Below, one piece after another: positions 1 through 7,960 of a stretch of 34,286 bases of DNA. The position numbers were made by a program, and so were the translations under genes. The first letter of the stretch is position 1. Each line of letters begins with the position of its first letter. The notes under the pieces are model-generated. The model made no database searches and was not told the origin of the DNA. It saw only the letters and a list, made by a program, of their open reading frames with translations. Origin of the DNA: Methylocystis suflitae (GTDB taxonomy: Bacteria; Pseudomonadota; Alphaproteobacteria; Rhizobiales; Beijerinckiaceae); contig NZ_JAMRYX010000137.1 in assembly GCF_024448135.1 (NCBI RefSeq), forward strand, positions 1 through 34,286, written 5' to 3'.

Positions 1-61
1 GCCATAACTGAGGAGTATGGCGCAGGACGCATGGGCGGGGCGCCGCGGTATCGGAAGGCGC

Positions 62-1054
62 ATGCGACGCATCCTAGTTACGGGCGCCCTCGGCCAGATC
101 GGCGCCGAGCTGACGCCGGCGCTGCGAAAGCGATATGGCGCGGCGCGCGTCGTCGCCTCAGACCTTGCAGAGGCGCAGCGCGCCGACGATCATTATGAGC
201 GCCTCGACGTTACGCACGCGGAAGCGCTCGCCGATCTGATGAGCCGGCGCGACATCGACGTTGTCTACCACCTCGCAGCGCTTCTCTCGGCTGTCGCTGA
301 GGATAGGCCGCAGGCCGCCTGGAGCGTCAATATGAGCGGCCTCTACAATGTGCTGGAGGCGGCGCGCCGCTTCGGTTGCCAAGTGTTTTTCCCAAGTTCC
401 ATTGCCGCATTCGGCCCGTCAACGCCGCGCCGCGGCACGCCGCAGATCACGATTCAGCGGCCAACGACCATCTACGGCGTCACCAAGGTCGCCGGCGAAT
501 TGCTGTGCGACTACTACGCGACGCGCTTTGGCGTCGACGTGCGCGGATTGCGCCTGCCGGGTCTCGTTTCTTCCGCGGCGCCGCCGGGCGGCGGCACGAC
601 CGACTACGCCGTCGAAATGTTTCGCGCGGCTGTTCGGCGCAAGCGCTATTCCTGCTTCCTCGCCGCAGAGACCCGTCTCGACATGATGTATATGCCGGAC
701 GCGATACGCGCGATCATGGAGCTCATGGAAGCTGAGCCGGAGCGCCTGCGGTTTCGCAACGCGTATAACGTCACCGGCATGAGCGTCACGCCGCGCGAAA
801 TCGCCGCGGAAATTTGCAAACACGCGCCCTCCTTCTCGGTGGACTACCGCATCGACCCGTTACGCCAAGCGATCGCCGACTCCTGGCCGCAGTCGCTTGA
901 CGCGAATGCGGCGCGGGAAGATTGGGGGTTTGCGCCGCGCTTCGATCTTGCCGCTATGACGCGGGATATGCTCGCGCGTCTTGGCGCGGCGACAGATCCA
1001 TTTGACGATCCGAATTCTGACGAGGTCCCCAATGCCAATGCAGGGTTTGGCTAA
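62..1054 (+). CDS. NAD-dependent epimerase/dehydratase family protein, probable SDR-type L-threonine 3-dehydrogenase
   Basis: The product (330 aa) is an extended short-chain dehydrogenase. Its N-terminus has the Rossmann dinucleotide motif GALGQIG, and the catalytic pair sits in YGVTK (Tyr138, Lys142 counted from this start). Extended SDRs of this size placed beside kbl oxidise L-threonine to 2-amino-3-ketobutyrate with NAD, which is the substrate of the next enzyme. The last 23 bases overlap the next gene, so the two are translationally coupled. I chose the ATG at 62 because it begins right at the Rossmann strand and has GGAAGG just upstream. An earlier in-frame ATG at 17 has its GAGGAG only one base away. 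A nucleotide-sugar epimerase is possible from sequence alone, but the neighbour argues for threonine catabolism. Confidence 0.85.
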   Translation: MRRILVTGALGQIGAELTPALRKRYGAARVVASDLAEAQRADDHYERLDVTHAEALADLMSRRDIDVVYHLAALLSAVAEDRPQAAWSVNMSGLYNVLEAARRFGCQVFFPSSIAAFGPSTPRRGTPQITIQRPTTIYGVTKVAGELLCDYYATRFGVDVRGLRLPGLVSSAAPPGGGTTDYAVEMFRAAVRRKRYSCFLAAETRLDMMYMPDAIRAIMELMEAEPERLRFRNAYNVTGMSVTPREIAAEICKHAPSFSVDYRIDPLRQAIADSWPQSLDANAAREDWGFAPRFDLAAMTRDMLARLGAATDPFDDPNSDEVPNANAGFG

Positions 1055-2291
1055 GGCGCTCGCCGCGCAACTCGGCGAACTCTCGCAGGCCGGGCTGCTC
1101 AAGGGCGCCGAAAGCGTGCTCTGTGGCGTCATTGCGCCGCGTGACGGCTACGGTCCGCGTTTTCTCATCGAAGGCGAAGGCGACAAGCCGTTCCTGCGGA
1201 TGAACGCCAACAATTATCTTGGCATGTCGCTGCGCGAAGAGGTGATTGACGCCGAAGATGCGGCGGCGACGAACTTTGGCGCTGGTCCCGGCGCGGTGCG
1301 CTTCATCAGCGGAACCTGGTCGCCTCATGTCGCCTTGGAGCGCCGGCTCGCCGCCTTTCATTCGCGGCCGTCGGCGATCATCTTTTCATCCGCCTATGCG
1401 GCGATTATGGGCCTCATTCCGCAGCTCGTCAGCAAGAAGACCGCCGTCATCAGCGACGAACTCAACCACAATTGCATCATCAACGCGATCTCTCTTGCGG
1501 CGCCTGCGGAGAAGCGCATCTACAAACATCTCGATATGGGCGAACTCGAGCGATGTCTCGACGAGAGCGCGAAATCATCCACCCGCGCCATCATCGTGAC
1601 CGACGGCGTGTTCAGCATGCGCGGCGATCACGCGCCACTCGATCGCATTATGACGCTGGCGCGCAGTCGCGATAACGCCTTCGCGGAGGGCGCGATCGTC
1701 GTCGTCGACGATTCGCATGGCGTCGGCGCGCTCGGCGCAACTGGGCGGGGCGCGGAGGAATATACGCGGTCAGCGCCGGTCGACATTCTCGTGGCGACGC
1801 TCGGCAAGGCCTTCGGCGTGAATGGCGGCTATGTCGTCGGCGACGAAATTCTCATCCGCTACCTGCGCGAGCGCTCGCCCTTCTACGTCTACTCCAACCC
1901 CATCACGCCAGCGGAAGCTGCCGCCGCGCATAAGGCGATCGACATCCTGGACAGTCCGAACGGCCTGTCCTTGCTCGAGCATCTGCGGGCCATGACCGCG
2001 CGCTTCAAGGCGGGGCTCGTCAGGCTCGGCTTCGAGACGTTGCCCGGGGAGCATCCGGTTGCGCCGCTCGTGACCCGCGACAGCGCCCGCACCGTCGCGC
2101 TTGTCGAGCATCTGCGGCGGCGCGGCATTCTGGTTACCGGGCTGACCTATCCGGTCGTGCCGAGGGGCGATGAGGAGATTCGCTTTCAGATCAGCGCGGA
2201 TCACACGGCCGCCGACATCGACGCGGCGTTGGAGGCGCTGGCCGAGATGGCCGAGGCGAACATTCCGCAGGCGCGGGCGAAGCAGCTCTAG
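1032..2291 (+). CDS. kbl: Glycine C-acetyltransferase (2-amino-3-ketobutyrate CoA ligase)
   Basis: This 419-aa protein is a class II (alpha-oxoamine synthase) PLP enzyme. It cleaves 2-amino-3-ketobutyrate with CoA into glycine and acetyl-CoA. The family signatures are visible: NNYLG near the N-terminus, [23 protein letters not shown], and the PLP lysine in [12 protein letters not shown] (Lys259). Length is close to the usual ~400 aa, with a short N-terminal extra. The ATG at 1032 has GAGG a few bases upstream and lies inside the end of the dehydrogenase gene. Sister enzymes of the fold (KAS of biotin or haem synthesis) are less likely given the threonine-dehydrogenase partner. In a serine-cycle organism the pathway would feed glycine into C1 metabolism, but that is inference. 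Confidence 0.92.
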   Translation: MPMQGLAKALAAQLGELSQAGLLKGAESVLCGVIAPRDGYGPRFLIEGEGDKPFLRMNANNYLGMSLREEVIDAEDAAATNFGAGPGAVRFISGTWSPHVALERRLAAFHSRPSAIIFSSAYAAIMGLIPQLVSKKTAVISDELNHNCIINAISLAAPAEKRIYKHLDMGELERCLDESAKSSTRAIIVTDGVFSMRGDHAPLDRIMTLARSRDNAFAEGAIVVVDDSHGVGALGATGRGAEEYTRSAPVDILVATLGKAFGVNGGYVVGDEILIRYLRERSPFYVYSNPITPAEAAAAHKAIDILDSPNGLSLLEHLRAMTARFKAGLVRLGFETLPGEHPVAPLVTRDSARTVALVEHLRRRGILVTGLTYPVVPRGDEEIRFQISADHTAADIDAALEALAEMAEANIPQARAKQL

Positions 2292-2353
2292 CGCGCTATT
2301 TACAGTGGCGGCGCCGCCTGATTTCGGGCGCGGCGACAGCCAAGGAAGCATCC

Positions 2354-3631
2354 ATGGACAGCGCGCGTTATCATAAAGCGAGCATCGGAAATCGCTTGCT
2401 TCAGCCGGAAACGCTCATGCTGAGCTACGGCTACGATCCGACGCTGTCGGAAGGCGCGGTTAAGCCGCCGGTATTTTTGACGTCGACCTTCGTGTTCCGA
2501 ACGGCCGAAGAAGGGCGCGACTTCTTCGACTATATGGCCGGCCGTCGCGCCCCGCCGGAAGGCGAAGAATCCGGACTCGTCTATTCACGGTTCAACCATC
2601 CCAATCTCGAGATCGTCGAGGACCGCTTGGCGATCTACGAACACGCCGAATGCGGTCTCGTGTTTTCCTCCGGCATGTCGGCGATCGTCACCACGATTCT
2701 TGCCTTCGCGCGCCCAGGAGAAACGATCCTGCGCAGCCGTCCGCTCTATGGCGGCACGGAAGTTCTGATCGACAAGACGCTGGCGCCGTTCGGATTGACC
2801 GGCGTCGGCTTCACCAACGGGCTCGACGAAGACAATATCCGCGCTGCAGCCGCGCGCGCGATGGACGTCGGACGCATCGCGATGATCTTCATCGAGACGC
2901 CGTCCAATCCGATGAATAGCCTGGTTGATATCGCGCTGGTGCGACGTATCGCCGAAGACATCGCGGAAAAACAGGGCGCGAGGCCGGTCATTTGCTGCGA
3001 CAACACGCTGCTCGGTCCGGTTTTCCAGTCGCCGCTCCGGCACGGCGCCGATTTGTCGCTCTACTCGCTGACGAAATATGTCGGCGGGCACAGCGATCTC
3101 ATCGGCGGCGCGGTCGTCGGATCCTGCGCGCATCTGAAGACCATTCGCGCGATGCGCAGCGCCATCGGCACGCAGCTCGACGCGCATTCCTGCTGGATGC
3201 TTGGCCGCTCGCTCGAGACATTGTCTTTGCGCATGAACCGGGCGGCGGAGAACGCGGCGATCGTCGCGGAATTTCTCGCCAGTCATCCCAAGGTGGCGCG
3301 CGTTCACTATCCGCCGCTGCTGCCGGCTGATCATCCCGAAAGGTTGTTGATGGCGCGCCAGTCGAGTTCCGCCGGCTCGACCTTTTCCTTTGAGGTCGTG
3401 GGCGGACAAGGCGAAGCCTTCGCCTTCCTCAACCGGCTGCAGATCTTCAAGCTCGCCGTCAGCCTCGGCGGCACCGAATCATTGATTTGTCATCCGACGA
3501 CCACCGTGCATTCGGGGCTCACCGAAGAGGCGCGCCGCGAGATCGGCATTACGCCTTCGCTCGTTCGCGCATCGATCGGCATCGAACATCCGGACGATCT
3601 TATCGCCGATCTGGCGCAGGCGTTCGATTGA
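2354..3631 (+). CDS. Cystathionine gamma-synthase / methionine gamma-lyase family PLP enzyme
   Basis: The 425-aa product belongs to the Cys/Met-metabolism PLP family (fold type I). Visible signatures are [17 protein letters not shown], the VFSSGMSAI phosphate-binding segment, IETPSNPMN, the CCDNT aspartate that contacts the pyridine nitrogen, and the PLP lysine in [11 protein letters not shown] (Lys241). Members carry out gamma-elimination or gamma-replacement on homoserine esters, cystathionine or methionine, and the exact reaction cannot be read from sequence. The protein is slightly longer than the usual ~390-400 aa because of the N-terminus and a [12 protein letters not shown] insertion. 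AAGGA precedes the start. The 62-base gap after kbl allows co-transcription. Confidence 0.85.
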   Translation: MDSARYHKASIGNRLLQPETLMLSYGYDPTLSEGAVKPPVFLTSTFVFRTAEEGRDFFDYMAGRRAPPEGEESGLVYSRFNHPNLEIVEDRLAIYEHAECGLVFSSGMSAIVTTILAFARPGETILRSRPLYGGTEVLIDKTLAPFGLTGVGFTNGLDEDNIRAAAARAMDVGRIAMIFIETPSNPMNSLVDIALVRRIAEDIAEKQGARPVICCDNTLLGPVFQSPLRHGADLSLYSLTKYVGGHSDLIGGAVVGSCAHLKTIRAMRSAIGTQLDAHSCWMLGRSLETLSLRMNRAAENAAIVAEFLASHPKVARVHYPPLLPADHPERLLMARQSSSAGSTFSFEVVGGQGEAFAFLNRLQIFKLAVSLGGTESLICHPTTTVHSGLTEEARREIGITPSLVRASIGIEHPDDLIADLAQAFD

Positions 3632-3748
3632 TTAACCTTCGTCGTAGCATTCGCTGCCGCAAGCTGAGCGCTAAGCCCTGTTAATCGGGCGCCGCAGACA
3701 TATCTATTCCAACGAACCCTTTGGCATAAATCGAGCTGAGACTGGACA

Positions 3749-4081
3749 ATGAGAGTAGCGAAGGAAGTGCGAGACGACCGAACCGTTCTGAGCATCCAGG
3801 AGGATCGCATCGATGCGCACAACTCGGGCGAGCTCAAGGACTTGGTGCTAAAGACGCTCGAAGGCGGCGCTCAAAACGTCGTTATCGATTTGGCGAGAGT
3901 TCAATTCATCGACAGCTCAGGGCTGGGGGCGCTGCTCTCCGGCTACAAGAATGCGAATTTGCGCTCGAGCGGCTTCGCTTTGGCGGGTCTGCAGCCGCGT
4001 GTCAGGTCGATGTTCGAACTGACGCGACTGCACCGTGTTTTCGACATCTATCCAAGCTTGCAGCTGGCGCTGAGCGCGTGA
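3749..4081 (+). CDS. STAS-domain anti-sigma factor antagonist (RsbV/SpoIIAA-like)
   Basis: This 110-aa single STAS domain has the diagnostic IDSSGLG loop. The second serine (Ser57) corresponds to the residue phosphorylated by the partner kinase in SpoIIAA/RsbV proteins. Unphosphorylated STAS proteins bind the kinase/anti-sigma factor and release its target. The next gene encodes such a kinase and the fourth gene of the run encodes a PP2C phosphatase that would dephosphorylate this serine, so the full partner-switching set is present. It is the first gene of the run, after a 117-base gap that should hold the promoter, where I see no convincing sigma-70 boxes. The final target, a sigma factor or another protein, is not encoded nearby. 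Confidence 0.9.
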   Translation: MRVAKEVRDDRTVLSIQEDRIDAHNSGELKDLVLKTLEGGAQNVVIDLARVQFIDSSGLGALLSGYKNANLRSSGFALAGLQPRVRSMFELTRLHRVFDIYPSLQLALSA

Positions 4082-4110
4082 GTCCGCGAATGGGGTGGGC
4101 GGGAATCGAG

Positions 4111-4536
4111 ATGTGCGAGACAATCGTCAATCTGGACATCGTCGTTCCCAATCAGACACGTTATCTGCGTTTCGTTGGCGCAATCGCCGAGCAGCTTGCA
4201 AAAGAGCTGGACGTTCCGGAGGAGACACGCGACACCCTCGCTTATCACCTCAATCTTGCGCTAACCGAGGCCGTCGCCAACGCCATACAATATAGTTCCG
4301 CGGCAAATTCGGCCGACTCCGTCCGAATCTCTTTTTCGGTGAAGGACGCCAATCTTTCCGTCCGGGTTTTCGATCACGGCGGAGGTTTCGACCTTGCTGC
4401 TCTGCCAACGCCCGAGTTAGACGAACTTCACGAACGCGGCCGCGGCATATTCTTCATTCGCTCTGTGATGGACTCGGTTCAATATCACAAAACGGATTCG
4501 GGCAATGTTCTCGAAATGCGCAAGAAGATCGCCTAG
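4111..4536 (+). CDS. RsbW-like anti-sigma regulatory kinase (HATPase_c)
   Basis: This ~141-aa GHKL ATPase is of the RsbW/SpoIIAB type. The N-box is EAVANAIQYS, the G1 box is DHGGGFD and the G2 box is ERGRGIFFI. Proteins of this kind phosphorylate the STAS partner and sequester a sigma factor or other target. I chose ATG 4111 because the domain starts immediately after it and GGGAATCGAG lies just upstream. A GTG at 4078 that overlaps the stop of the STAS gene, and an ATG at 4090, are in frame and possible. The STAS gene directly upstream makes the kinase/antagonist pairing very likely. Confidence 0.88.
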   Translation: MCETIVNLDIVVPNQTRYLRFVGAIAEQLAKELDVPEETRDTLAYHLNLALTEAVANAIQYSSAANSADSVRISFSVKDANLSVRVFDHGGGFDLAALPTPELDELHERGRGIFFIRSVMDSVQYHKTDSGNVLEMRKKIA

Positions 4537-4549
4537 CTGATGGCTGCCC

Positions 4550-7500
4550 GTGCTTCGCTCTCCGGACATATTGACGTCTGAGACGCCCCGCGTCGCGGAC
4601 TGGGATTCTGCGGTGCGGGACTTCCTCCGCCGCGCCGGTCGCCGTTCTGGGATGAATCTTTCCAGCGAGGCGCTTGACGCGCTGCCCAAATCCTATCGCT
4701 ATCTCGTGCCGGCGCCGCGCGCCGCGCGCGATCTCGCGCTGATTGCGGCCAATCAAAGCGCGCGCGAGATCGTCGAATTGCGTCCGCTGCGCGGGTTCGG
4801 AGCCGATGTAGCCCGATACGAAGTTCGCCTGATTGGCGCCGAGGACCACGCGCTCGATGAACTTCTGCCGATGCTGCAGAATCTCGGACTGCGCGTCGCA
4901 GATCAAATTCAGTTCGCACTCAATCTCAGCATCGGGCCGCGTTTTATTCGAAGCTTCATCGTCGAGCCCTCCATGCGCAGCGGCGCGAGCATCGCACGAT
5001 CGCACGGTAGACTGTTGGAAGCGCTCAAAGCCGTGCTCTCAGACGAAGTTGAGAGCGACGCCTTGAATGGGCTGGTCTTGGTCACCGAGCTTGACTGGCG
5101 GCAGATCGATCTCTTTCGCGCCTATAGCAACTACTATCAGCAGCTCGGCCTGCGGATTGAGCGCGCCCGCATCTATCGCGCGCTTTTGTACAGTCCGGCG
5201 GCCGTCCAACTCCTCTATCGTTACTTCGAAGCGCGGTTCGAACCGGATCGCGGCGGACGCGATTCCTTTGAGATCGAGTTGGAGTCGCTCACGCCGATCA
5301 GGGCTCAGCTTGTCGATGAATTGGACAAGGTCACGGACGGCAGCGACGATCGCATTCTTCGCGACGTCTTTAATCTCATTGACGCGACGGTGCGCACCAA
5401 CTTCTACTTTTGCGGCGATTGGGCGCGGAAGTTCATTGCTCTAAAGATCAGCAGTCTCGGCGTGTTCAACATGCCCGCTCCAAAGCCTATGGCGGAGATC
5501 TACGTTCATTCCCCTTCAATGGAGGGCGTGCATCTGCGGGGCGCGAAAGTCGCGCGCGGCGGCATACGCTGGTCGGACCGGCCTGAGGACTTTCGCAGCG
5601 AAGTCCTGGCGCTGATGCAGACTCAGATGATCAAGAACGCGCTCATCGTGCCGCAGGGCGCCAAGGGCGGGTTTGTTCTGAAGCTTCCCTTTGAAGACGC
5701 AATGCAGCGGCAGCGCCTCGGGAAGGAAGCATACGCGCAGTTCCTGCGCGGCCTTCTCGATCTCACCGACAATCTAAAGGATTCACAGATCGTCCGGCCG
5801 CCGGCGCTCGTCGCTTATGACGGCCCCGACCCTTATCTCGTCGTCGCGGCCGACAAAGGCACCGCCACTTGGGCTGACGTCGCGAATGAGATTTCGAAAT
5901 CCTACGACTTTTGGCTCGGCGACGCCTTCGCGAGCGGCGGCGCGCATGGCTATCATCATAAGCGACTGGGCATTACGGCGCGCGGCGCCTGGGTCTGTGT
6001 AAGACGGCACTTCCATGAACTCGGTCGCGACGTCGATGCGGAGGCGATTACGGTCGTTGGAGTCGGCTCGATGGATGGCGACGTCTTTGGCAACGGCATG
6101 CTGCACACGCCGAACATTCGGTTGCTCGGCGCGTTCGATGGTCAGTATATCTTCATCGACCCGAACCCGGATCCGCTCATTTCCTTCGCCGAGCGACGCC
6201 GTCTGTTTCAACTGCCGCAATCGACGTGGCGCGACTACAACCCGGCGCTGCTCTCACAAGGCGGAGGCGTCTATCGGCGCGACGCCAAGGATATTCCGCT
6301 AAGTCCGGAAGTGCGCGCATGGCTGGGCGTGCGGCATAGCGCCATCGATGGCGAAGCGCTGGTCCGCTGGCTCTTGATCGCGCCTGTGGATCTGTTGTGG
6401 ATGGGCGGGGTCGGCACTTATGTCAAGGCGAGCTCGGAGACGAATGAGAGCGTCGGCGATCGCGTCAACGACGGCGCGCGCGTCGATGCGCTGCAGCTTC
6501 GCGCCAAGGTGGTTGGCGAAGGCGCCAACCTCGCCTTTACGCAGCGGGGGCGCATTGAATACGCCCTGAGAGGCGGCCGGATTAATACCGACGCGGTCGA
6601 CAATTCGGCGGGCGTTGATCTCTCCGATCACGAAGTCAATTTGAAGACTCTGCTGCACACGCGGCCGGACCAAGACGCGCCAGACGTCGCAGATCCCAAT
6701 CGCCTGCTCGAATCCCTCACCGAGGAGGTTTGCGCCTCCGTATTGCAGGACAACGACCAACAGAGTCTTTGCCTGTCATTGGATCGCGCGCGGTGCCGCA
6801 TCAATCTCGATCCATTCATGGATCTAGCCGAGCAACTTGAAAACGCCGGCTATATCAATCCTGCGGCCGAGGCCTTTCCGACGCGAAAGGACGTCTCGGC
6901 GCGCGAGACGAAAGAGCTGACGCGACCGGAACTCGCCTTGCTGATGGCCAGTTCGAAGCTGGCGCTGAAGCAGAGGCTGCTGGAAGACGAGGCGTTTCTG
7001 CAGGGTTCCTGGTCGTATGAATATCTGGCGAGCTATTTCCCAGAATATTTGCGGTCTCATTTTTCGCAGCGGATCAGGAGTCATTCACTCGCACGGGAAA
7101 TCTCCGTCACGATGATCTGCAACAAAGTCGTCGATCAGGCGGGCGTTTGCTTCCTGCTGCTGGGCGAGGGATTGGTCCCAACTCTGCTCAGCTATGCCGT
7201 CAAGCTCTATCTTTCCTTCGATCGAATCTTCGATGGCGATCGATGGCGCGCCGGTTTTCGCGACGGCCGCGAATTGGACGCAGCGCGTCAGTATGCGCTG
7301 CTTCTCCAACTCGAAGACGCGCTGGCGTACATGTGCCACTGGGCCATGCGACGTGGGCGTCGGCTGAGCCCCGACGACGAAGACATTGAGCGCTGGCGTT
7401 CCGATTTGCGCGCCTATCGCGAACGCGTGGGCGTCAGCGAAGCGCAGGACGACCAGCCTTTGGCGGCTCCCTATTTCGATCGGCTGCGGAATTTTCCTTT

Positions 7501-7957
7501 CCTTGTCGCGCTTACCCGCGAATCGGGAGAGGACATGCGGGTCGCCGGCGCGTATTTTGATAAGGCCGCCAATCTGTTTGGATTGCAAAAGCTTACCGCG
7601 CTTCTCGCGGACGTGAAGCCAAGAGACCTCTGGGAGCAGCAGTTGCAGGCCGCGCTCGACGCGCGCATGCGGGATGCGTCCGCGCGCATCGCGTCCATGC
7701 AGTTGCTGAGCGGAATCGCCGACGCGCGGGCGATGTTTCGAAATGTCGGCCTGGAGTTTCGTCTCGCCGGGCTTGAGCGGCTGGCGTTCAAGCTTGAGGC
7801 TTCGCTCTTGACGACGCTGACGCCTTTCGCAGCCTTCGTCGCCGAGCTGAACGCCCTGGTCGACGCCTGTGACGCCGCTTATCGCAGCGGCAGGGCGGGG
7901 CACGCGGACAGGGCGCGACAGCCGCGCCGCGCGTCCTCGGAATCAGGAGCTTCGTAG
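4550..7957 (+). CDS. NAD-glutamate dehydrogenase of the ~180-kDa class, N-terminally short form
   Basis: The 1135-aa product matches the catalytic and C-terminal parts of the large NAD-specific glutamate dehydrogenases, which convert glutamate to 2-oxoglutarate and ammonium. Key segments are RGGIRWSDRPEDFR (~337-350), the lysine-bearing QGAKGGFVLK (~370), DGPDPYLVVAADKGTA (~424), GVGSMDGDVFGNGM (~504), DLLWMGGVGTYVK (~612) and KVVGEGANLAFTQRGR (~654). Typical members are ~1600 aa with N-terminal ACT-type regulatory regions. Here about 450 residues are missing and the upstream DNA is occupied by the kinase gene, so this is not a sequencing truncation at a window edge. The start is GTG 4550, and ATG 4652 is an alternative. 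It sits inside a partner-switching operon, with only 3 bases to the phosphatase gene. The catalytic motifs look intact, so it is probably active but unregulated by ACT domains. Confidence 0.88.
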   Translation: MLRSPDILTSETPRVADWDSAVRDFLRRAGRRSGMNLSSEALDALPKSYRYLVPAPRAARDLALIAANQSAREIVELRPLRGFGADVARYEVRLIGAEDHALDELLPMLQNLGLRVADQIQFALNLSIGPRFIRSFIVEPSMRSGASIARSHGRLLEALKAVLSDEVESDALNGLVLVTELDWRQIDLFRAYSNYYQQLGLRIERARIYRALLYSPAAVQLLYRYFEARFEPDRGGRDSFEIELESLTPIRAQLVDELDKVTDGSDDRILRDVFNLIDATVRTNFYFCGDWARKFIALKISSLGVFNMPAPKPMAEIYVHSPSMEGVHLRGAKVARGGIRWSDRPEDFRSEVLALMQTQMIKNALIVPQGAKGGFVLKLPFEDAMQRQRLGKEAYAQFLRGLLDLTDNLKDSQIVRPPALVAYDGPDPYLVVAADKGTATWADVANEISKSYDFWLGDAFASGGAHGYHHKRLGITARGAWVCVRRHFHELGRDVDAEAITVVGVGSMDGDVFGNGMLHTPNIRLLGAFDGQYIFIDPNPDPLISFAERRRLFQLPQSTWRDYNPALLSQGGGVYRRDAKDIPLSPEVRAWLGVRHSAIDGEALVRWLLIAPVDLLWMGGVGTYVKASSETNESVGDRVNDGARVDALQLRAKVVGEGANLAFTQRGRIEYALRGGRINTDAVDNSAGVDLSDHEVNLKTLLHTRPDQDAPDVADPNRLLESLTEEVCASVLQDNDQQSLCLSLDRARCRINLDPFMDLAEQLENAGYINPAAEAFPTRKDVSARETKELTRPELALLMASSKLALKQRLLEDEAFLQGSWSYEYLASYFPEYLRSHFSQRIRSHSLAREISVTMICNKVVDQAGVCFLLLGEGLVPTLLSYAVKLYLSFDRIFDGDRWRAGFRDGRELDAARQYALLLQLEDALAYMCHWAMRRGRRLSPDDEDIERWRSDLRAYRERVGVSEAQDDQPLAAPYFDRLRNFPFLVALTRESGEDMRVAGAYFDKAANLFGLQKLTALLADVKPRDLWEQQLQAALDARMRDASARIASMQLLSGIADARAMFRNVGLEFRLAGLERLAFKLEASLLTTLTPFAAFVAELNALVDACDAAYRSGRAGHADRARQPRRASSESGAS

Positions 7958-7960
7958 CGC

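Noticed and set aside
3723-3736. GG-N10-GC spacing (TGGCATAAATCGAGC) resembling a sigma-54 promoter before the STAS gene
   Set aside because: The -12 half is poor (GAGC rather than TTGC) and the start site would fall at the start codon.
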